Of a stretch of 64,000 bases of DNA, positions 13,002-25,800 are shown piece by piece. Location: the NCBI RefSeq assembly GCF_022376445.1, contig NW_025955009.1, positions 1 through 64,000 on the forward strand, in the 5' to 3' direction. Numbering within the stretch: the stretch's first letter is position 1; the number at the start of each line of letters is the position of its first letter. The DNA comes from Fomitopsis serialis (lineage: Eukaryota > Basidiomycota > Agaricomycetes > Polyporales > Fomitopsidaceae). The translations under genes were made by a program, and so were the position numbers. The notes beneath the pieces were generated by a model. That model did not search any database. It was given only the letters and a program-made list of their open reading frames with translations, and was not told the origin of the DNA.

Positions 13002-13581
13002 CACCCGCAGAATTCTTACGGTCGAAACGCGAGGGCATATGTCGTTGTTTGCATTTTCACTCTTCAATAATGTCATGACTCGGAGACCTATCAAGTTTGC
13101 AGTATTCTATAACCCTAGCGTGCGCCTGATTAGCAGAATTGAAAAATGTACAGTAAGTACCCTAGACTCGGACTTCTACGCCCGCCAATATGAGCGCGTT
13201 GTACGAGTCGCACTGGCCTGCGCTATAACCTCACACGCTCCGCAGCGTTGGGGAAACGTACCATGCTTAGCGCCCGTTGTTGCCCACGTTCATCTCACGA
13301 CCAAGCCACTCGATGGCCCGTTCAAATGCAGTCCTCCTGTGAGTTCATAACTATTCTACGGTGACTAAGTACAAGGTGTGCCGCTCCTTTTCCGATCTGC
13401 CAGCATTCTTATGATTTTTGTTTTCGATTTTGCAGAGAAATCTTCGCGTGCGGAACGGACAGGTCACAGGGGTGTCCTCTTCTTCTTCTTCTTCTTCCGC
13501 CTCCTCTCCTCTTTCTGTCACTCGCATCCGACGTTGAGGCGCTGACGACGCGGCTGTGACACTGCATTCAACACTGCATCT
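13002..13581. other. Spacer between F-box copies 1 and 2
   Basis: It contains a pyrimidine-rich tract (repeated ttc units near 13,481-13,497) shortly before the next start codon, probably promoter or leader of copy 2. No gene is seen. Confidence 0.5.
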
Positions 13582-15182
13582 ATGGCACGGCGTCTGGACG
13601 AGCCGTCACCGGAAGTGTGGCAGGAAATCATATCCTACCTCCCGAAGACTGACATACGCAACTGTCGCCTCGTCTCGAATGTCTTCAGCTGCCTCTCGAC
13701 GCCCGTACTCTTCACCTCTCTGACTATAACCTTCGGTGCCTACGACTGCGTGGATAAGTGGGGTTCGTCAATCTCCGTGTCTGACAAGCGGAAGGAGGAG
13801 CGAGCTATCGAGCAAGCGGCGCAACTTGCTCTCGTTGACCGCATAGCATCTGATCCGCCATTCGCCTCGCTGATCAGGAGCTTGCGGATCTGTGTCTACG
13901 AGGACGGTGTCGCACGCAGTCAGAGATGTGAGCTACTGATGGATTCGGAGAACTGCAAGAGCTCTAACCAATGGCTGCTACAGACGATGCCTCAATAGAT
14001 CGTCTTGCTGCCGCAATAGGGGCACTTCACCAATTGCGCTCTTTTGTATTTTTTGGCCGTTACATCTATCTTCACCCAAAGATTGTCGATGCGCTCGAGG
14101 ACGGCTGTCCGCTACTTGGTGCGTTTCTTGCCCGTGAGCATCCATTTCATTTCATGATTATCCTGACGCGACGGAGGGCTTAGGGCACCCGTGTTGAAAT
14201 TTCTGCCGTCGTCCATGTTCATGCGTCTCACAGCATATGCGAGTCCGTTCCATCCGAGACTTCAGCCATACTAAGGTCAAAGCACGCCTTCACTACGACG
14301 GACTGCGACACGCCCATGCAAATATGCGCACCGTACGACTAACCTATCCCCTTCTCGACGACATCCCCTGGCATATCTGCCGTGTCTTGAATCCTGGAGA
14401 TCACGTTTCGCAATCCTGCTACGGCCTGGATGTGTTCCTGCGCGAGGTACCGCACTGCAGTCGCTCTCTCTCTGTGACCGCACAGGATCGGCGCAGGTCC
14501 CGCTGTTCCGTGGCTGGCATCTGCGGTGCCGCATTTATCCCAGCTCACCACGTTTGGGCTGAAGTAGCTTTCGACACGTTGGGACGGGGCTATGCATCCC
14601 AAAGTCCCCTTGCGTCTCATGCTGCTCTGCGACGCTCTGCGGCATTCCCACAGCTACGCCGTTTTACTGCGACTTGGAGGTCGACGCGGAACACCTCCCG
14701 ATGTTCCTGGACGTGATCGCCACACTCAAGGACCTCGACGTCTTCCATTGGAGTGGACGAGCAGCCGATCGACGCGGCGTCCTTGAAAGCTCCAGCGTGC
14801 CTGCCCGCAGACCTGTCGGTGCTCTCCGTTCGACGTCAGGGGCTTTTGACGCGCAACACGCCTTTGGGACCTCGTGAGTGTCGCTGGCAGTCTGCGAATG
14901 ATGATGTGATCTCACGCGGCACTGCAGCACAAGCATTTCGCGACCTCAGCTTCCTGAATGTTCACGCGGACAAGTACACCGAGGTGCTCAGGACGCTGCG
15001 ATGACGGCGCCAAGCGGCTGGAATTGCTCGGCTGCAACAAAAAGCTTTACGACGTCGAGTACCGCGGAGAGGCTCGGGTCGCCGCCCTGCGCCCTTGGTC
15101 TACCCAAAGAGTGGCTTTGTGCTACACGGAGGACAGTGGGTGTGAGGACAGGGACTGGTTGATACGGCAGTCTGTGCGGTGA
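13582..15182 (+). pseudogene. F-box protein copy 2, multiply frameshifted
   Basis: The F-box (PSPEVWQEIISYLPKTDIRN then CRLVSNVFSCL) is intact. An intron from 'GACG' near 13,904 to the acceptor near 13,988 restores the frame into DDDASIDRLAAAIGALHQLR. Downstream the family pattern is recoverable only by changing frame. Near 14,665 CGCCGTTTTACTGC lacks one T relative to the reading LRRFYCDLEVDAEH. Near 14,750 the frame changes between LKDLDVFHW and DEQPIDAASL. Near 15,000 it changes between NVHADKYTEVL and GAKRLELLGCNKK. The last exon ends EDRDWLIRQSVR at 15,182. It may be a decayed paralogue, or a good gene with homopolymer consensus errors, since at least one lesion is a single missing base in a run. 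Confidence 0.65.
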
Positions 15183-16278
15183 TGTTCCGACTTCCGAATT
15201 GGAGGTGACCGCATTTGCCGGTCACTCGGCGTAGAGCATGGTAATCTATTACTATTTGTCACTGGCGGTGTCCCATGTAAAATTCCGCGTTCATTGTACT
15301 GTAACTGCTAAATGAACTCGTTCACTTCTGATGCATGTGTCACGGACCGGGAGACGCGACAGTGACGATGATCAAGGAAGATGAAGGTAAGTCGTTCATT
15401 GGCACGGAGATGACATGCACACTCACGCGAAAACTGCAGAACGTGGCAGGGATGATGACGTCCTGGAGGGGCAGAATCATCTGAGACCCGAGCGGTAAGG
15501 ATAGGTGCAATACGACTTGTGTGGAGACATCTGCACATCCGAGTCTCCGATTTGCGCGATATAAGCTTGTATTCAGAACGCGACGCCGGGCCTGGGGATA
15601 TGTCAGGACACGATCATGGGCTATACTGAATCTAAACGTTGGGAATGCTTGACTGCATATTTTCCACAGGTACACGAGGCTCACAAGCGGTGGCTCGGAC
15701 TGGTTATCTGCGACTCGAACAGGCCTCTTCGTATTTTTCCACGTACGTCTTCCTGCTCCGTTCCGCAATATGAGGAGACCTGAATATCCCATGTAGGGTT
15801 TATGTATACACGTTTCGAGCTCGTCGTGAGCAACACCGGCGCTGCCCTTGCACTTCCACTGGGGAGGGCTCGCGGGTTGTCCTCGTCTTAGTAAGTGTCT
15901 GCTTCTCGATGCGGATGTCGGGAATCAGAGTACTCACGAGCTATCAGGTTGTCTTCCTCGTCGGTTGGCCGGAAGGCATGCGAGGTTCACGATATATTGA
16001 AGTGGGCGAGCGTTCCGGCATGCAACTTCCTCGTATATATGTGTACACATCGAAAGATACAGTACCGTCGTACCTGAGCAGCAGCTGGTCCGCAATTCCT
16101 GAGGGAAGAGACTTCAGTCTCGAGTCGTTGGGCACGGGTGCCACATACTAGTTATGCGGTGTAGAGTGAAGCAATTGGGAACGGGGAGTTTATGTCCGAG
16201 TCGGAGCAACCGCCTACGCATACACCCATACCGCACTCGGAAATGCTTTATGAACTCGAATGTGCTATTGAGAGAGAA
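15183..16278. other. Intergenic, nothing recognised
   Basis: A 150-codon open frame on the - strand (15,340-15,792) has no family similarity I can see. The phrase FLVGWPEGM near 15,955 (+) recalls a fungal GWP motif but has no supporting context. The stretch ends at the left flank of the inverted-repeat element. Confidence 0.45.
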
Positions 16279-16280
16279 TA

Positions 16281-16439
16281 GGGACGTTCAGAGTTCGCTG
16301 TCCGGGCAGCTATCCCGGCAGCTATCCCGTCCAGCTTTCCGAGGCTCGACGCCGGCAAACGCCGACAGCGAGCCAGCTGTGATCGTGCTCGCGACAGCAG
16401 AGGGCTCACTGTCGGCACGAGCGCTCGGCATCCCGTCGG
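16281..16439 (+). repeat. Left terminal inverted repeat
   Basis: It pairs with 17,175-17,333 in reverse complement, with one mismatch (C versus T near the inner end). Confidence 0.85.
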
Positions 16440-17174
16440 AGATTCAAGCGACGCGATCAGCCACAACACTGCACCGACAATTCTCGTCAGAGTGAAGAAA
16501 GTAATATGCGACGGGATGATTGAATATTGAGCATTCAATATGTCTTAATTTGTGGTGTGGCCCATCTGTATGTACCGGGAGTGTTGTTCAGTCGGAAAAT
16601 TCGGGTGCGGGCGGTTGCATGTAACGGGCGCGCCCGCCACATGCTTACGTCAGCACATAGATACATCGTGTGAGCATGTAGTGTAGTCTTTCGCCTTTCC
16701 AACACCTGTATACGAGGCCCCTTTGTTCCTGTTCTTGTTCCGCCTGTTCCGCACGACCGCAGCCACTACGGCCGCCCGAGTCGACCTTGCCCGTTACAGT
16801 AGGCAGTGCATCGAACCGTGACTGTCCTGGCTTACCGCATTGGGACGTGTCACGTGTGTGACATAGGTGTTCTGCGCGTAACAGCCTGTGACGGCACACA
16901 TACAGTGCCGTACTGTACAGATACAGCCTCATATGTTACTTTAATATTTTTGCGGCACTCTGAACATTGTCCCATGATCTCTCTATGCCAAAACAACTGC
17001 ACAGGTGATGAGCTTCACTACAAAACAGTGGGCAAGACTGCACTTGCCATATTTGACAGGCAGCAGTGCGGCTGGCGGCTATTTCCGTAGGGGCGTAGTT
17101 TTCCGATTTACCGACTTTCTGAGATTGCAGGGGTTAGGGCTAGCTTCCGAGTACTCGCCACTTGTTTTCGCGTC

Positions 17175-17333
17175 CCGACGGAATGCCGAGCGCTCGTGCC
17201 GACAGTGAGCCCTCTGCTGTCGCGAGCACGATCACAGCTGGCTCGCTGTCGGCGTTTGCCGGCGTCGAGCCTCGGAAAGCTGGACGGGATAGCTGCCGGG
17301 ATAGCTGCCCGGACAGCGAACTCTGAACGTCCC
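17175..17333 (-). repeat. Right terminal inverted repeat
   Basis: Reverse complement of 16,281-16,439 apart from one base. Confidence 0.85.
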
Positions 17334-17508
17334 TAATGATGAATACTAGTATCCCAAGCGATGTAGTGGGACGGCGTGGGATGCCACGCGCCTATTGAAC
17401 GAACTTATATCATGATCACGCGTCGCGTTTCTCCCCCACACACTCCTCCTCCCCAGGCCTACGTCCATAACCTGCATCCGCCTCGTCTGCTCATCCATAT
17501 TATGAATC

Positions 17509-19146
17509 ATGTCGCAAACTGAAGCTCATGAGCTTCCTCCAGAACTGTGGATACAAGCTTTGTCTTGTCTCTCGATACTGGACGCGTGTACATGTCGCCT
17601 CGTCTCGCGTGCCTTCAGCAGCCTTGCCATGCCCGCAACCTTCGCCAGTCTCACCGTCGTGATTGGCGCGGACCAGCGAGTAGCAATTCAAAACGGGGTC
17701 CCACTCGATGAGGCCGCCGCACAAGCCAACAGGCTAGATGAGGAGCGATTCGCCAGAACATCTGGCCTCGTTGCCCGTATAATGTCTGATCCATTCTTCG
17801 CCGCGATGGTGAAAAGCTTGCAGGTCCATACGCCACTCATCTGCCAGAACCGAGTCTCACAAATCGGTACGCCCCCATATTTGAGTGCTTCTATGGCTGC
17901 AATCTCACTCATAGTGCGTTGTGTACACAGTACGCCTTGTTGCGGTGATCCCATGCTTGCGCCAGCTGCAGTCGTTGGCTTGGTACGATGATGGTCGTGG
18001 TGAGAAGATAGATGGATCTGTCTGGCAGACGATACTGTGTGCATTTGACACGCACTGTCCATCGTTGCGTGTTTGCGCTCTTCCGTGAGCATTCCGTTCT
18101 TTGTGTCGTCTCCAGCCACTCACACGAGGAATAGAATGCTGTCGTTACCACATTTACCAGATGCTACGCGCAACCGCATCTCTGGCCTTTTTGCGACCTC
18201 GACTGCCCACCACAAGCGTGAGTCGTCGTGGTGTACAACCACGATGACGAGCCTACATTCGCTCCGAACTTATGGTCGTCGACTCAGTGACATCCCTGTA
18301 TCTCGTCTGCCGAACGTGACCGAATTGGAGATCAAGTACTTGAACACTTCCAACGGTTACGCCGGTCTCGGCGCTGCGCTCGGCGAGCTTCCTCAGCTAC
18401 GATCGTTGTCCCTGATGAACATTCAACGTAGCTGGGTTCGGACCAACGTGTTCTCAGAAGTCGCATCTGCCATGCCGCTTTTACCCAACCTCAGCGCCCT
18501 CGCTATCAATCATACCTATTGCCTCGACAGGTTTCCGCCATCCACCGTTCCCTTGTTCTGCAAGATCCTCCGGGGCCATGCCAAGCTTCGTCGAGTGTAC
18601 TGGAACTACGCTCTTGACTCGAGCGATCTCGTGACATATATGGAGATGATAGCAACGCACACAGACCTCGAGGCCTTCCACATCTCGGTGTGGGATGGGC
18701 TGACTGATTCGCTCCTCTCGTTCGTCTGTCGACACCTTTCCCCGCAGCTTTCCATCCTGTCGCTCTCGAGTGTAAGAAACGGGTGCTCCGATGATCGGAC
18801 AATATTCAGTGGTTTGGTAAGCACCTTCATATTTGCACCGTTTGCGAATTAGCTCATCGAGCTGTCAATGCAGTGGACGTACTTCACGGACCTCAGCTTT
18901 CTGAGCGTGCAGATCCATGGGGGCTTGAACACGGCCGTGACGGTGCAGGACGTGATACGCGGTGCGAGACGCGTGCAGGTAGTGGGCCTTGAAGTGGGCT
19001 ATGTCGGGCAATTTCGCGAGGTCATATACCCAAATGGCGAGCCCGTTTTGCTGCCCGCTTGGCCAGCTCGCAAGATCAAATTGTACGAGATTGAGGATTT
19101 CGGCTGCGAGAGCTGGGACTGGTTCATGCGGCACCACCTCTTCTAA
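17509..19146 (+). CDS. F-box protein with leucine-rich-like C-terminal half (copy 3)
   Basis: It starts MSQTEAHELPPELWIQALSC, followed by TCRLVSRAFSSLAM, a clear F-box. The second block reads LRQLQSLAWYDDGRGEKIDG to LRVCALP, then an intron (gtgagc to cacgag near 18,087-18,130). The leucine-spaced block follows (RLPNVTELEIKYL, ELPQLRSLSLMN, PLLPNLSALAINH). An intron near 18,817-18,873 leads to the last exon WTYFTDLSFLSVQI, ending at TAA 19,146. It is the best preserved of the three neighbouring copies and served as the template for judging the others. Predicted role: SCF substrate receptor, target unknown. The exon 1 to exon 2 junction near 17,850-17,945 is not precisely placed. Confidence 0.75.
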
Positions 19147-21147
19147 CACTGACTGCAGTGTATTCTACGGATACATTCTTTCACCGGGATTGATATTCGC
19201 CTGTGGCCATGAGGCACCGAAGAGAGCGGCCTAGTTGTATTGCGAGAGATCTGCTATTCTCATTTCCGTCTGCTACGTTCATGCTGATATGCCTTCTATC
19301 TTTGTAGTATTATGCCATCTTGTAACCGTAGCACTCGCCGGGTAAGTAGAGATTGAGCCCGATGAATCGAAGTACTCGCTGTCTTACCCTCAATGTACGA
19401 GTTACCGGAGCTATGTGTGCCACGAGCGTGTCGCCTTCCGTCCGGCCCAGCCTCCCGTCGCGCATAGTACTGAACGCTTTACGCTGTCACGAATGAGGGA
19501 AACGCGTCTATTGATGAACATCGGGAAAGCACAAGCTCTGTAGCGACAAAGTATCGCATATAGGCTAGTACAGTACCTGTACACTGCGAATCCCGAACAC
19601 GACTCACCTCACACTCCGAGTCTCCTGCCACCTATCCACCATCCAATCGTCTCACAATCGTAGCCACGGTCCACCAGGTCCCACCGCACTACGTATCCCA
19701 ATTACCTGCGCCGCTCCGCTGACTCGACTGCAGGCGACCATGTCCCAGCATGCAGAAAACGTACACCACTCGCCGACTCGCCATTAGGTTAGCGCAAAAG
19801 TCCTGCGACGCGAGCGGCACATCTGTGTCAGCAACACACTGGCAGCAACCACGCGAACCGCCCTACCTCTCTCGCGTTTGTCTTCTCCGCGCGTGTGGGG
19901 CTACACACGGTTTGCGACTCACTGATGCACGCGAGCGTGTCTGCGTTGTGAACCGAGAACGGGCTTGCCGCTGAACCCGTCAGGAGTGCGCTGCCACTGC
20001 GCGAACGGAGGTGGACGAGGCATGAGGATGGGACGCCGGCGATCGCTGCGTCACCCAGAGTTCCGGGTCAAGCTTGTTCATGACAACGTGAAGGTGTTCG
20101 TCGGCGGTGAACCTGTACGTGCCTGTCAGCCTGAGCACGAGTCTTCCGGTAGATACACTTCTGGGATACTTCTTAATCATGACGTTCTCTATAAGGGAGT
20201 TCGACACAAGCCCCGTGCTCTAGGCGTAACACGGGTGGGTAAGAAGGCACCCAATCCCGGCGTGATGTTGTGTGAACAGCCGCATGATTCGTTGTGCAGT
20301 GTAGCTATAAAAGAGCGATGGTCAGCGTCGGCGAGCCTCCCACGGAGGGACAGGGAGAAAGCCACACTCGATGCGGCAAGGGCATCAGATTACACCTAAA
20401 TGTGCAGAACCTGCACGTCATAACGCAGCGCATTCTCGTCAATAGACACAATTTTACATCACCTGCCCGCCCGACACCTTCGAGCTCTCTCCTATATTCC
20501 TCTGCTGTAACGCGAAACAACGAAACAACCCACCTCCGTGGGCCCTCGTCAAATGTAGTCGGCACGACGTCGTACAGGCGTACACTGGTAAAGCCTCGGG
20601 AAGTGCCGCTGCCTCGATGTGCAGGAGGTCGTGCAGCTCCGCGGCGAACTCGAGGCTGGCTGAGTATCTCGCCGTCTGTAGAGGGGCAAGGCGTGTCATC
20701 GTAACAGAGCAGTTGTAGAAAGCAAGACAAGCGAGGCGGCGCGAGAAATAGTGGCGGACCGAGCAGCGTCGAGCACGAGCAAGACTCGGAGGTCGTTTGG
20801 GTGTTGCCACGAATCCTCGCACGGTCACAAGCGGCGTACCAACGATACAAGACCAGCTTCCTTCCGTCGTCGCTCGTATGATGAGTTCGGTTTCTTGAGA
20901 TGGAGGGCGTGCTGCACCTCGAAGTCTATTCGAAGACTGAGCGTGTCCGTGGTACCGGTGAGCGTTCTTCGTCTCTCTGACCGTCGCAGCGCGTGCCGCT
21001 TGAGTTTGTACGAGTCGCTTCGTCGTCGCCTCACGAGAATCGATCCCCGGCCGGCTGCTGGAACTCAGACCTCGTCTCAGGCTTTTGCCAACGTGTGGCA
21101 TCTTGGGTAGTATCGGTTCGCTCATACGCTGATGCGCTAATGTCTCA

Positions 21148-21377
21148 ACCCGCAGAGAACATCTCACAACCACCCTGCGCTACTCCGCACGCGAAGCGAT
21201 GTACGCTCCAGGTGTGATTTGCGAGGACTAGGTGAGTCCCTTTGCACTAGCAATCATGATATCTTGACCTGCGGAGAATGCTTCATAGGCATCCCACTCG
21301 GCCTTCTCCTACGCTCCAGACCCACTGTGAGTACTGTGAGTGACTCGCGAGGACTAGGTGAGTCCCCTCGCACTGTC
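21148..21377. repeat. Degenerate tandem duplication, about 120-base period
   Basis: The phrase GCGAGGACTAGGTGAGTCCC occurs at 21,221 and again from 21,347. It is preceded in both places by related 'cc(c/t)gc(a/g)gagaa' and 'acgctccag' words. Each copy includes a sequence that would serve as a splice donor. Confidence 0.55.
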
Positions 21378-22149
21378 ACTCTCGGTTATAACACTCTGGT
21401 GTTGTCTCGAACGGCGTGGCAGCTAGAAGAGCCACTGAAGCCAATGCTGAACGCTGCTGCGCCCTCAGCGAGAGTGGGTGCGATGGTCTATCTCTCAGGA
21501 CTATCGGACGCGTACTTTGAGCTTCCAGTACAGAGAACAGCTGCGTCAAGGACAGCCCGGGCCCGACGAGCGTTGTGTTTCTGCGGATCGTCTCATTTGT
21601 CGGTACGGTACCAGGGCGGTCTGCCCGCTTGGCTTCGTCGACCGTACAACCGTGCTAGTTGCAGGACGACCGGAGAGTCATGCCGCGATCCCACGCAACT
21701 GCGATGAGACTATATGCGCGACTTATAGAAGCTTAGAGGTGCGCATCAATCCGATTCACATCATGTCGTTAGTTTATGAGCATACACATACACAGCGCAG
21801 GCATGCGATTTGCAGCTCATCCCGTGGTCTTGATCACCTACGCGATATCTCGCAGGGCGACAGAATGTGTTCTGATGCAGGAAGCTGTTTGACACGCCCC
21901 TCGCGGTCCCCGTCTCTGGCGTCATTGGTTTGATCCACACCATCCGTCTCGTCTCCTGTCTTGCTGACAAACGTGCTCACAGTGATGATGGACGAGACTG
22001 GTCGCGACTTGAAACCCGTCCAGTAGTTCGCGTCGGCGGACACGGTCATTCGCGCAGGAAAGCTTGCGGCGATCACCTCGTCTTCAGTGCGGGCTCGCTC
22101 CGCGCATATGTGCGTAGGATGAATCTGATGTCTTTAGGAGAATACAGTG

Positions 22150-22690
22150 CGATGAACGGTACGTGTTACATTCATTGTACGTTAGTCATCATCGTCTCCC
22201 GCGATGCGGGGTCGGCGAACGTGGCCCCCGTCATGAATGTGGATTGGGGTTCTTCGTTCGCCCAGTACGGTCGAGTCACTGATGCGTCGCAGGGTCATCG
22301 TCGCCGACAGTCTGCGACGTTGGTCTTGGTCGGGCACGTCAACATTTCAGCGGATGCCGAAGTTCGTGCAGGACCGCTTGCGGTGTCCACCCCTGGGGTG
22401 CGCTCTCTCTGTTGACTGGCACCGTTGATATGCGCGCAGGACAAGTATGCACTAGGGGCCATATGATAATAAACGGTACGCGTCGTGTCACACTCCAATC
22501 GCTGTCATGATTCGTGACCGCGATGGAGGGTCGACGAATGCGGCCGCCTCGTGAACGTGAGGGTCGATTGTAGGTGAGCCTTCGTTAGCCCGTGTATGGT
22601 CGAGTTGCTGATGTTCTGTAGGTGCATCGCCGCTGACGTTGGCGTTGCGCTCATGGATTGTTGTTGCTGGCCATCAGTGTATACAGACAC
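22150..22690. repeat. Degenerate tandem duplication, about 290-base period
   Basis: The block around 22,150-22,400 (aacggtacg, gatgcggggtcggcgaac, gtcgagtcactgatg, cgccgacag, gcgacgttgg) recurs in diverged form at about 22,440-22,690 (aacggtacg, gatggagggtcgacgaat, gtcgagttgctgatg, cgccgctgacgttgg). No coding function is seen. Confidence 0.45.
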
Positions 22691-22884
22691 ATCCACGGTG
22701 TTCACTGCAGTCGAAGCACATCATTCTCCATACATTGAGTCATCCTACTGTACATACATCACAGCACCTACAAAATCACATAGATTCATGACCACATGCA
22801 AACAGCAACAGTTCTGTAAGTCAAGCTATGGTACAAGGATACAAGGATACATCAGCAATCAAGACAACAATTTCTACCAACTAC

Positions 22885-25800
22885 TTAACAGCCAATATGG
22901 ATGAATGGGACCCAGGCCAGTAAGTCTACATCATCAGTTCCAGGGTACTTCTTCTGAGGTTCTGTACAGCCCTGTGCAGTGCATATGCAGCTGAGTGCTA
23001 TCCTTGGTAGCCAATAGGTGAGCATAGACATCTCTAGCAACTTCAGGTCCATCTTCATCCCTAATAGACCACATGGTAGCTATGACACTCCTGAAGCCAG
23101 CAAATAGCATGCCTGCAGCTAGGTGTACTGCCTGCTCTGACAGCTTAGGATCTCCTGTAGCAGTTTGACAGGCAGACAGGAATGCAAAGTCTGCCTTGTC
23201 TAGGTCCTGTTGGATGATCTTAGAGAGCTTGAGCATATCGTCATGTAGGATGAAGGCACTCTCAATGGGATTCTCAGAGTCTTGTACCCCATGGCATGCC
23301 AAGTGAACCCAATTGGCAGTCTGCATCTTATCCAAGACATGTGCTACAGTAGCATTGCTGTCATTGAACCCTCACAGATGACCTGAGCTTTCATGGCAAG
23401 ACCCTGAATGAAGCCCACTCTTCAGCAACTGCTGGCAAGATGGAATAGCCTAATGTTCCAGACTGACAGATACCCAGAATGGCTGGCTCAGACACAGAGG
23501 CTTCTGTCTGGCATTGATCAATGCTGTGAGAGTAGGAGTGTATGAAGACACCACATAGTCAGAGATCTTATGACCAGGTTCACCAATAGTGTAATCTCCT
23601 GCAGCATGCAGTGGCAGGAAACTTAGTGGGCCTGTGACACACCACCATATATGAGGCAATTGATCCTGAGCTGCAACCTGTAATGGATTGGTTAGTGTCC
23701 ATGACTCAGAAACAAAATGTGTAATTGACACATACTGAGAATGCAAGTCTTTGGAGAATTGGCTTGACAAGCTTGGTCCACAGCTTTCTAAGTATGTCAT
23801 GAAGAGAATGTTTATTTTGACCCCCAGTTGACACCATCTTAGCAGCACGCTCAGTGGCAGTCTGTACACTGCGCATATTGGAATCACCAAGCTGGATGTG
23901 TAGTGACTCATGCATCTTGTGAATCTCATCAATTGAAAGGCCTTTCAAATGCATATGAATGGCAGGATCTTGGTCAGAGATTAAAATTAGTGCATTTGCA
24001 TGGCATCCACTGGGACTTGCAACCAAGAACACCACTGGTGAATCTCTGGCAGCCTCAAGAAGCTCACTGAAGGGCTTTGTCTGCAAGAAATGTTCAAACC
24101 CTGGGAGAGCTCTGATTTCTTGACTAAGGCACCCCTTCTTGTGGCTAGCTGTCTGTGGTGCTGAGCAATCTGTTCCATAGACATGTCATCATCATCATGG
24201 TGTTCCCTATCATGATTGAGCATCTCTAGCTCTTGTGACAGAGACTTGAGCTCATCACAAAGGGTAGGGTGAGTACTACTCAGATCATCTAGAGGTGAAC
24301 GCAATTGGAGCAGTTGGTTCCATGTCACAGATCTTCCTTGTTCAAGCCATTCAATAGCTTTGGAATACTCCTTAAGCTTGATTGCAGCAGAGGCAGCTTC
24401 AGTTGCTGTGACATTCCACTTCACCAGATCTTTGTACTGCTGAGGAACTGTTTTCCCTAACCAAACAACCTCAGGCAACAGCTTGAAGAAAGTATCATAG
24501 GCATTCATGCATTCATGCTGGGTTTCCTTTGATGCTTGTGCAGTGTCAGCCCACCTGAATGAGTTTATGAGCCTGACATTTGATGAACCACAGCCACAAC
24601 AGGCAGCTGTCTTGAAGGCATTGATGGCTTCTGCAAGTATTGAACCTGTGCAGGATCTTTGCTGAATTTCAATTGGAAAGACCTTGTACGGTAAGCATTG
24701 CCTAGATTAGCCAATGTACTGGTAAATGCTATGACCTTCAGGTATGATGTCAATTGCCTGTTGCAACAGACTAATGCTGAATCACTGTCTGCCAACTCAT
24801 GAAGATGCCTAGATTTTGCAAAAGTCACATTCCCCAAATTTGCTAGCTGTCCTGCAATTTCTGCATTATTCTTAGGTAACAGTTCAAAAGATCCTTGAAT
24901 GCTTGCATTGACAACTCAATGTACTGGATTCTTTGTTTCCTGATAATAGTGCAGATATGCAGTTCCAAGTTGCTCAGTCCTGTAGACCTGTCTGCAGCTT
25001 CAGCAGGGATAAGGTGATTGCCTCCTTGAGAACCTCTATGGCCTTTTGTATATCTGAGATGTTATGCTCATGCAAGAAACTGGTTATATACCCAGATCCC
25101 AGATTCAGGAGTACTGTGGGATTCATGCTGCCACTCTTTGAACACAACTGTGCACCCATCTCCAATGCCTCAATTGCATGATGTAGGTCAGAAATTTCAC
25201 CCAAGAGTTCAAAGTGATGCTTATACACAGCTCCAAGGCAACTAAGATCATGAGAGGAATCATCACCAGTAGCCTCACACAATCTCAAACTCTCTTGAAA
25301 GTTTGTGATGCTTTGTTCAATGTCATGCAGGCTGCCACTGTGATCAAAGTAGTGATGCTGAGCATGTGCCAGCCTGTGCACAGTATTCTGTCTTCTAGGG
25401 TGACCCAGTGGATACAGCCTAACAGCCTCAGTGAGAATTGTGATGGAGCTTCCTAAATCAGCTAGGTCCCCAGTGGCATAGAATTTACGTTGCAGAACTG
25501 TTGCAAGATAAGTCATGGTCTCAGCTCTCCTCCCAGGTGTGAGAGTTGGGTGATCCACCTTCAAAATGTCCTCAACAGCTATTATCAATGCTTGCATGTC
25601 AGACAGGCTCTGTGAGACCCCATACAATACAAATATGCATCAGCTAGACATCTGGCCCTTTCATATCTCATTTCACTTTCTGCAGCTGTAAGCTCTACTG
25701 CTTGCTGATGCATAACAATAGCAGTTTGTATGTCATTCAACTCCTTAAAGGCCAAAAATCTGACATGATATACTATGCCAAGACTTTGAAGTATGTCTGC

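Larger units (their letters stand above)
16281..17333. mobile_element. Non-autonomous DNA element with 159-base terminal inverted repeats and TA flanks
   Basis: The left arm 16,281-16,439 and right arm 17,175-17,333 are reverse complements over 159 bases with one mismatch. The outer ends are GGGACGTTCAGAG and its complement, and each side is flanked by TA (16,279-16,280; 17,334-17,335), consistent with a TA target-site duplication. Near each outer end a short unit (GGCAGCTATCCC) is repeated twice. The 735-base centre has no frame resembling a transposase, so the element would need one in trans. TA flanks are typical of Tc1/mariner and related groups, but the superfamily is inferred from the flank alone. 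Near-identity of the arms implies recent insertion or ongoing arm conversion. Confidence 0.75.
19147..22884. other. Intergenic region with eroded tandem duplications
   Basis: No gene is recognised. Open frames up to about 240 codons exist (20,454-21,173, -) but show no family signature or splice logic. The right part, 21.15-22.7 kb, is built from degenerate tandem duplications listed separately. The CHAT gene starts at the right end. Confidence 0.5.

Noticed and set aside
15340..15792. 150-codon - strand open frame near the inverted-repeat element
   Set aside because: No motif, no convincing start context, and other frames are equally plausible.
20454..21173. 239-codon - strand open frame
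   Set aside because: No recognisable family, and it overlaps a region of degenerate repeats; kept only as a possibility.
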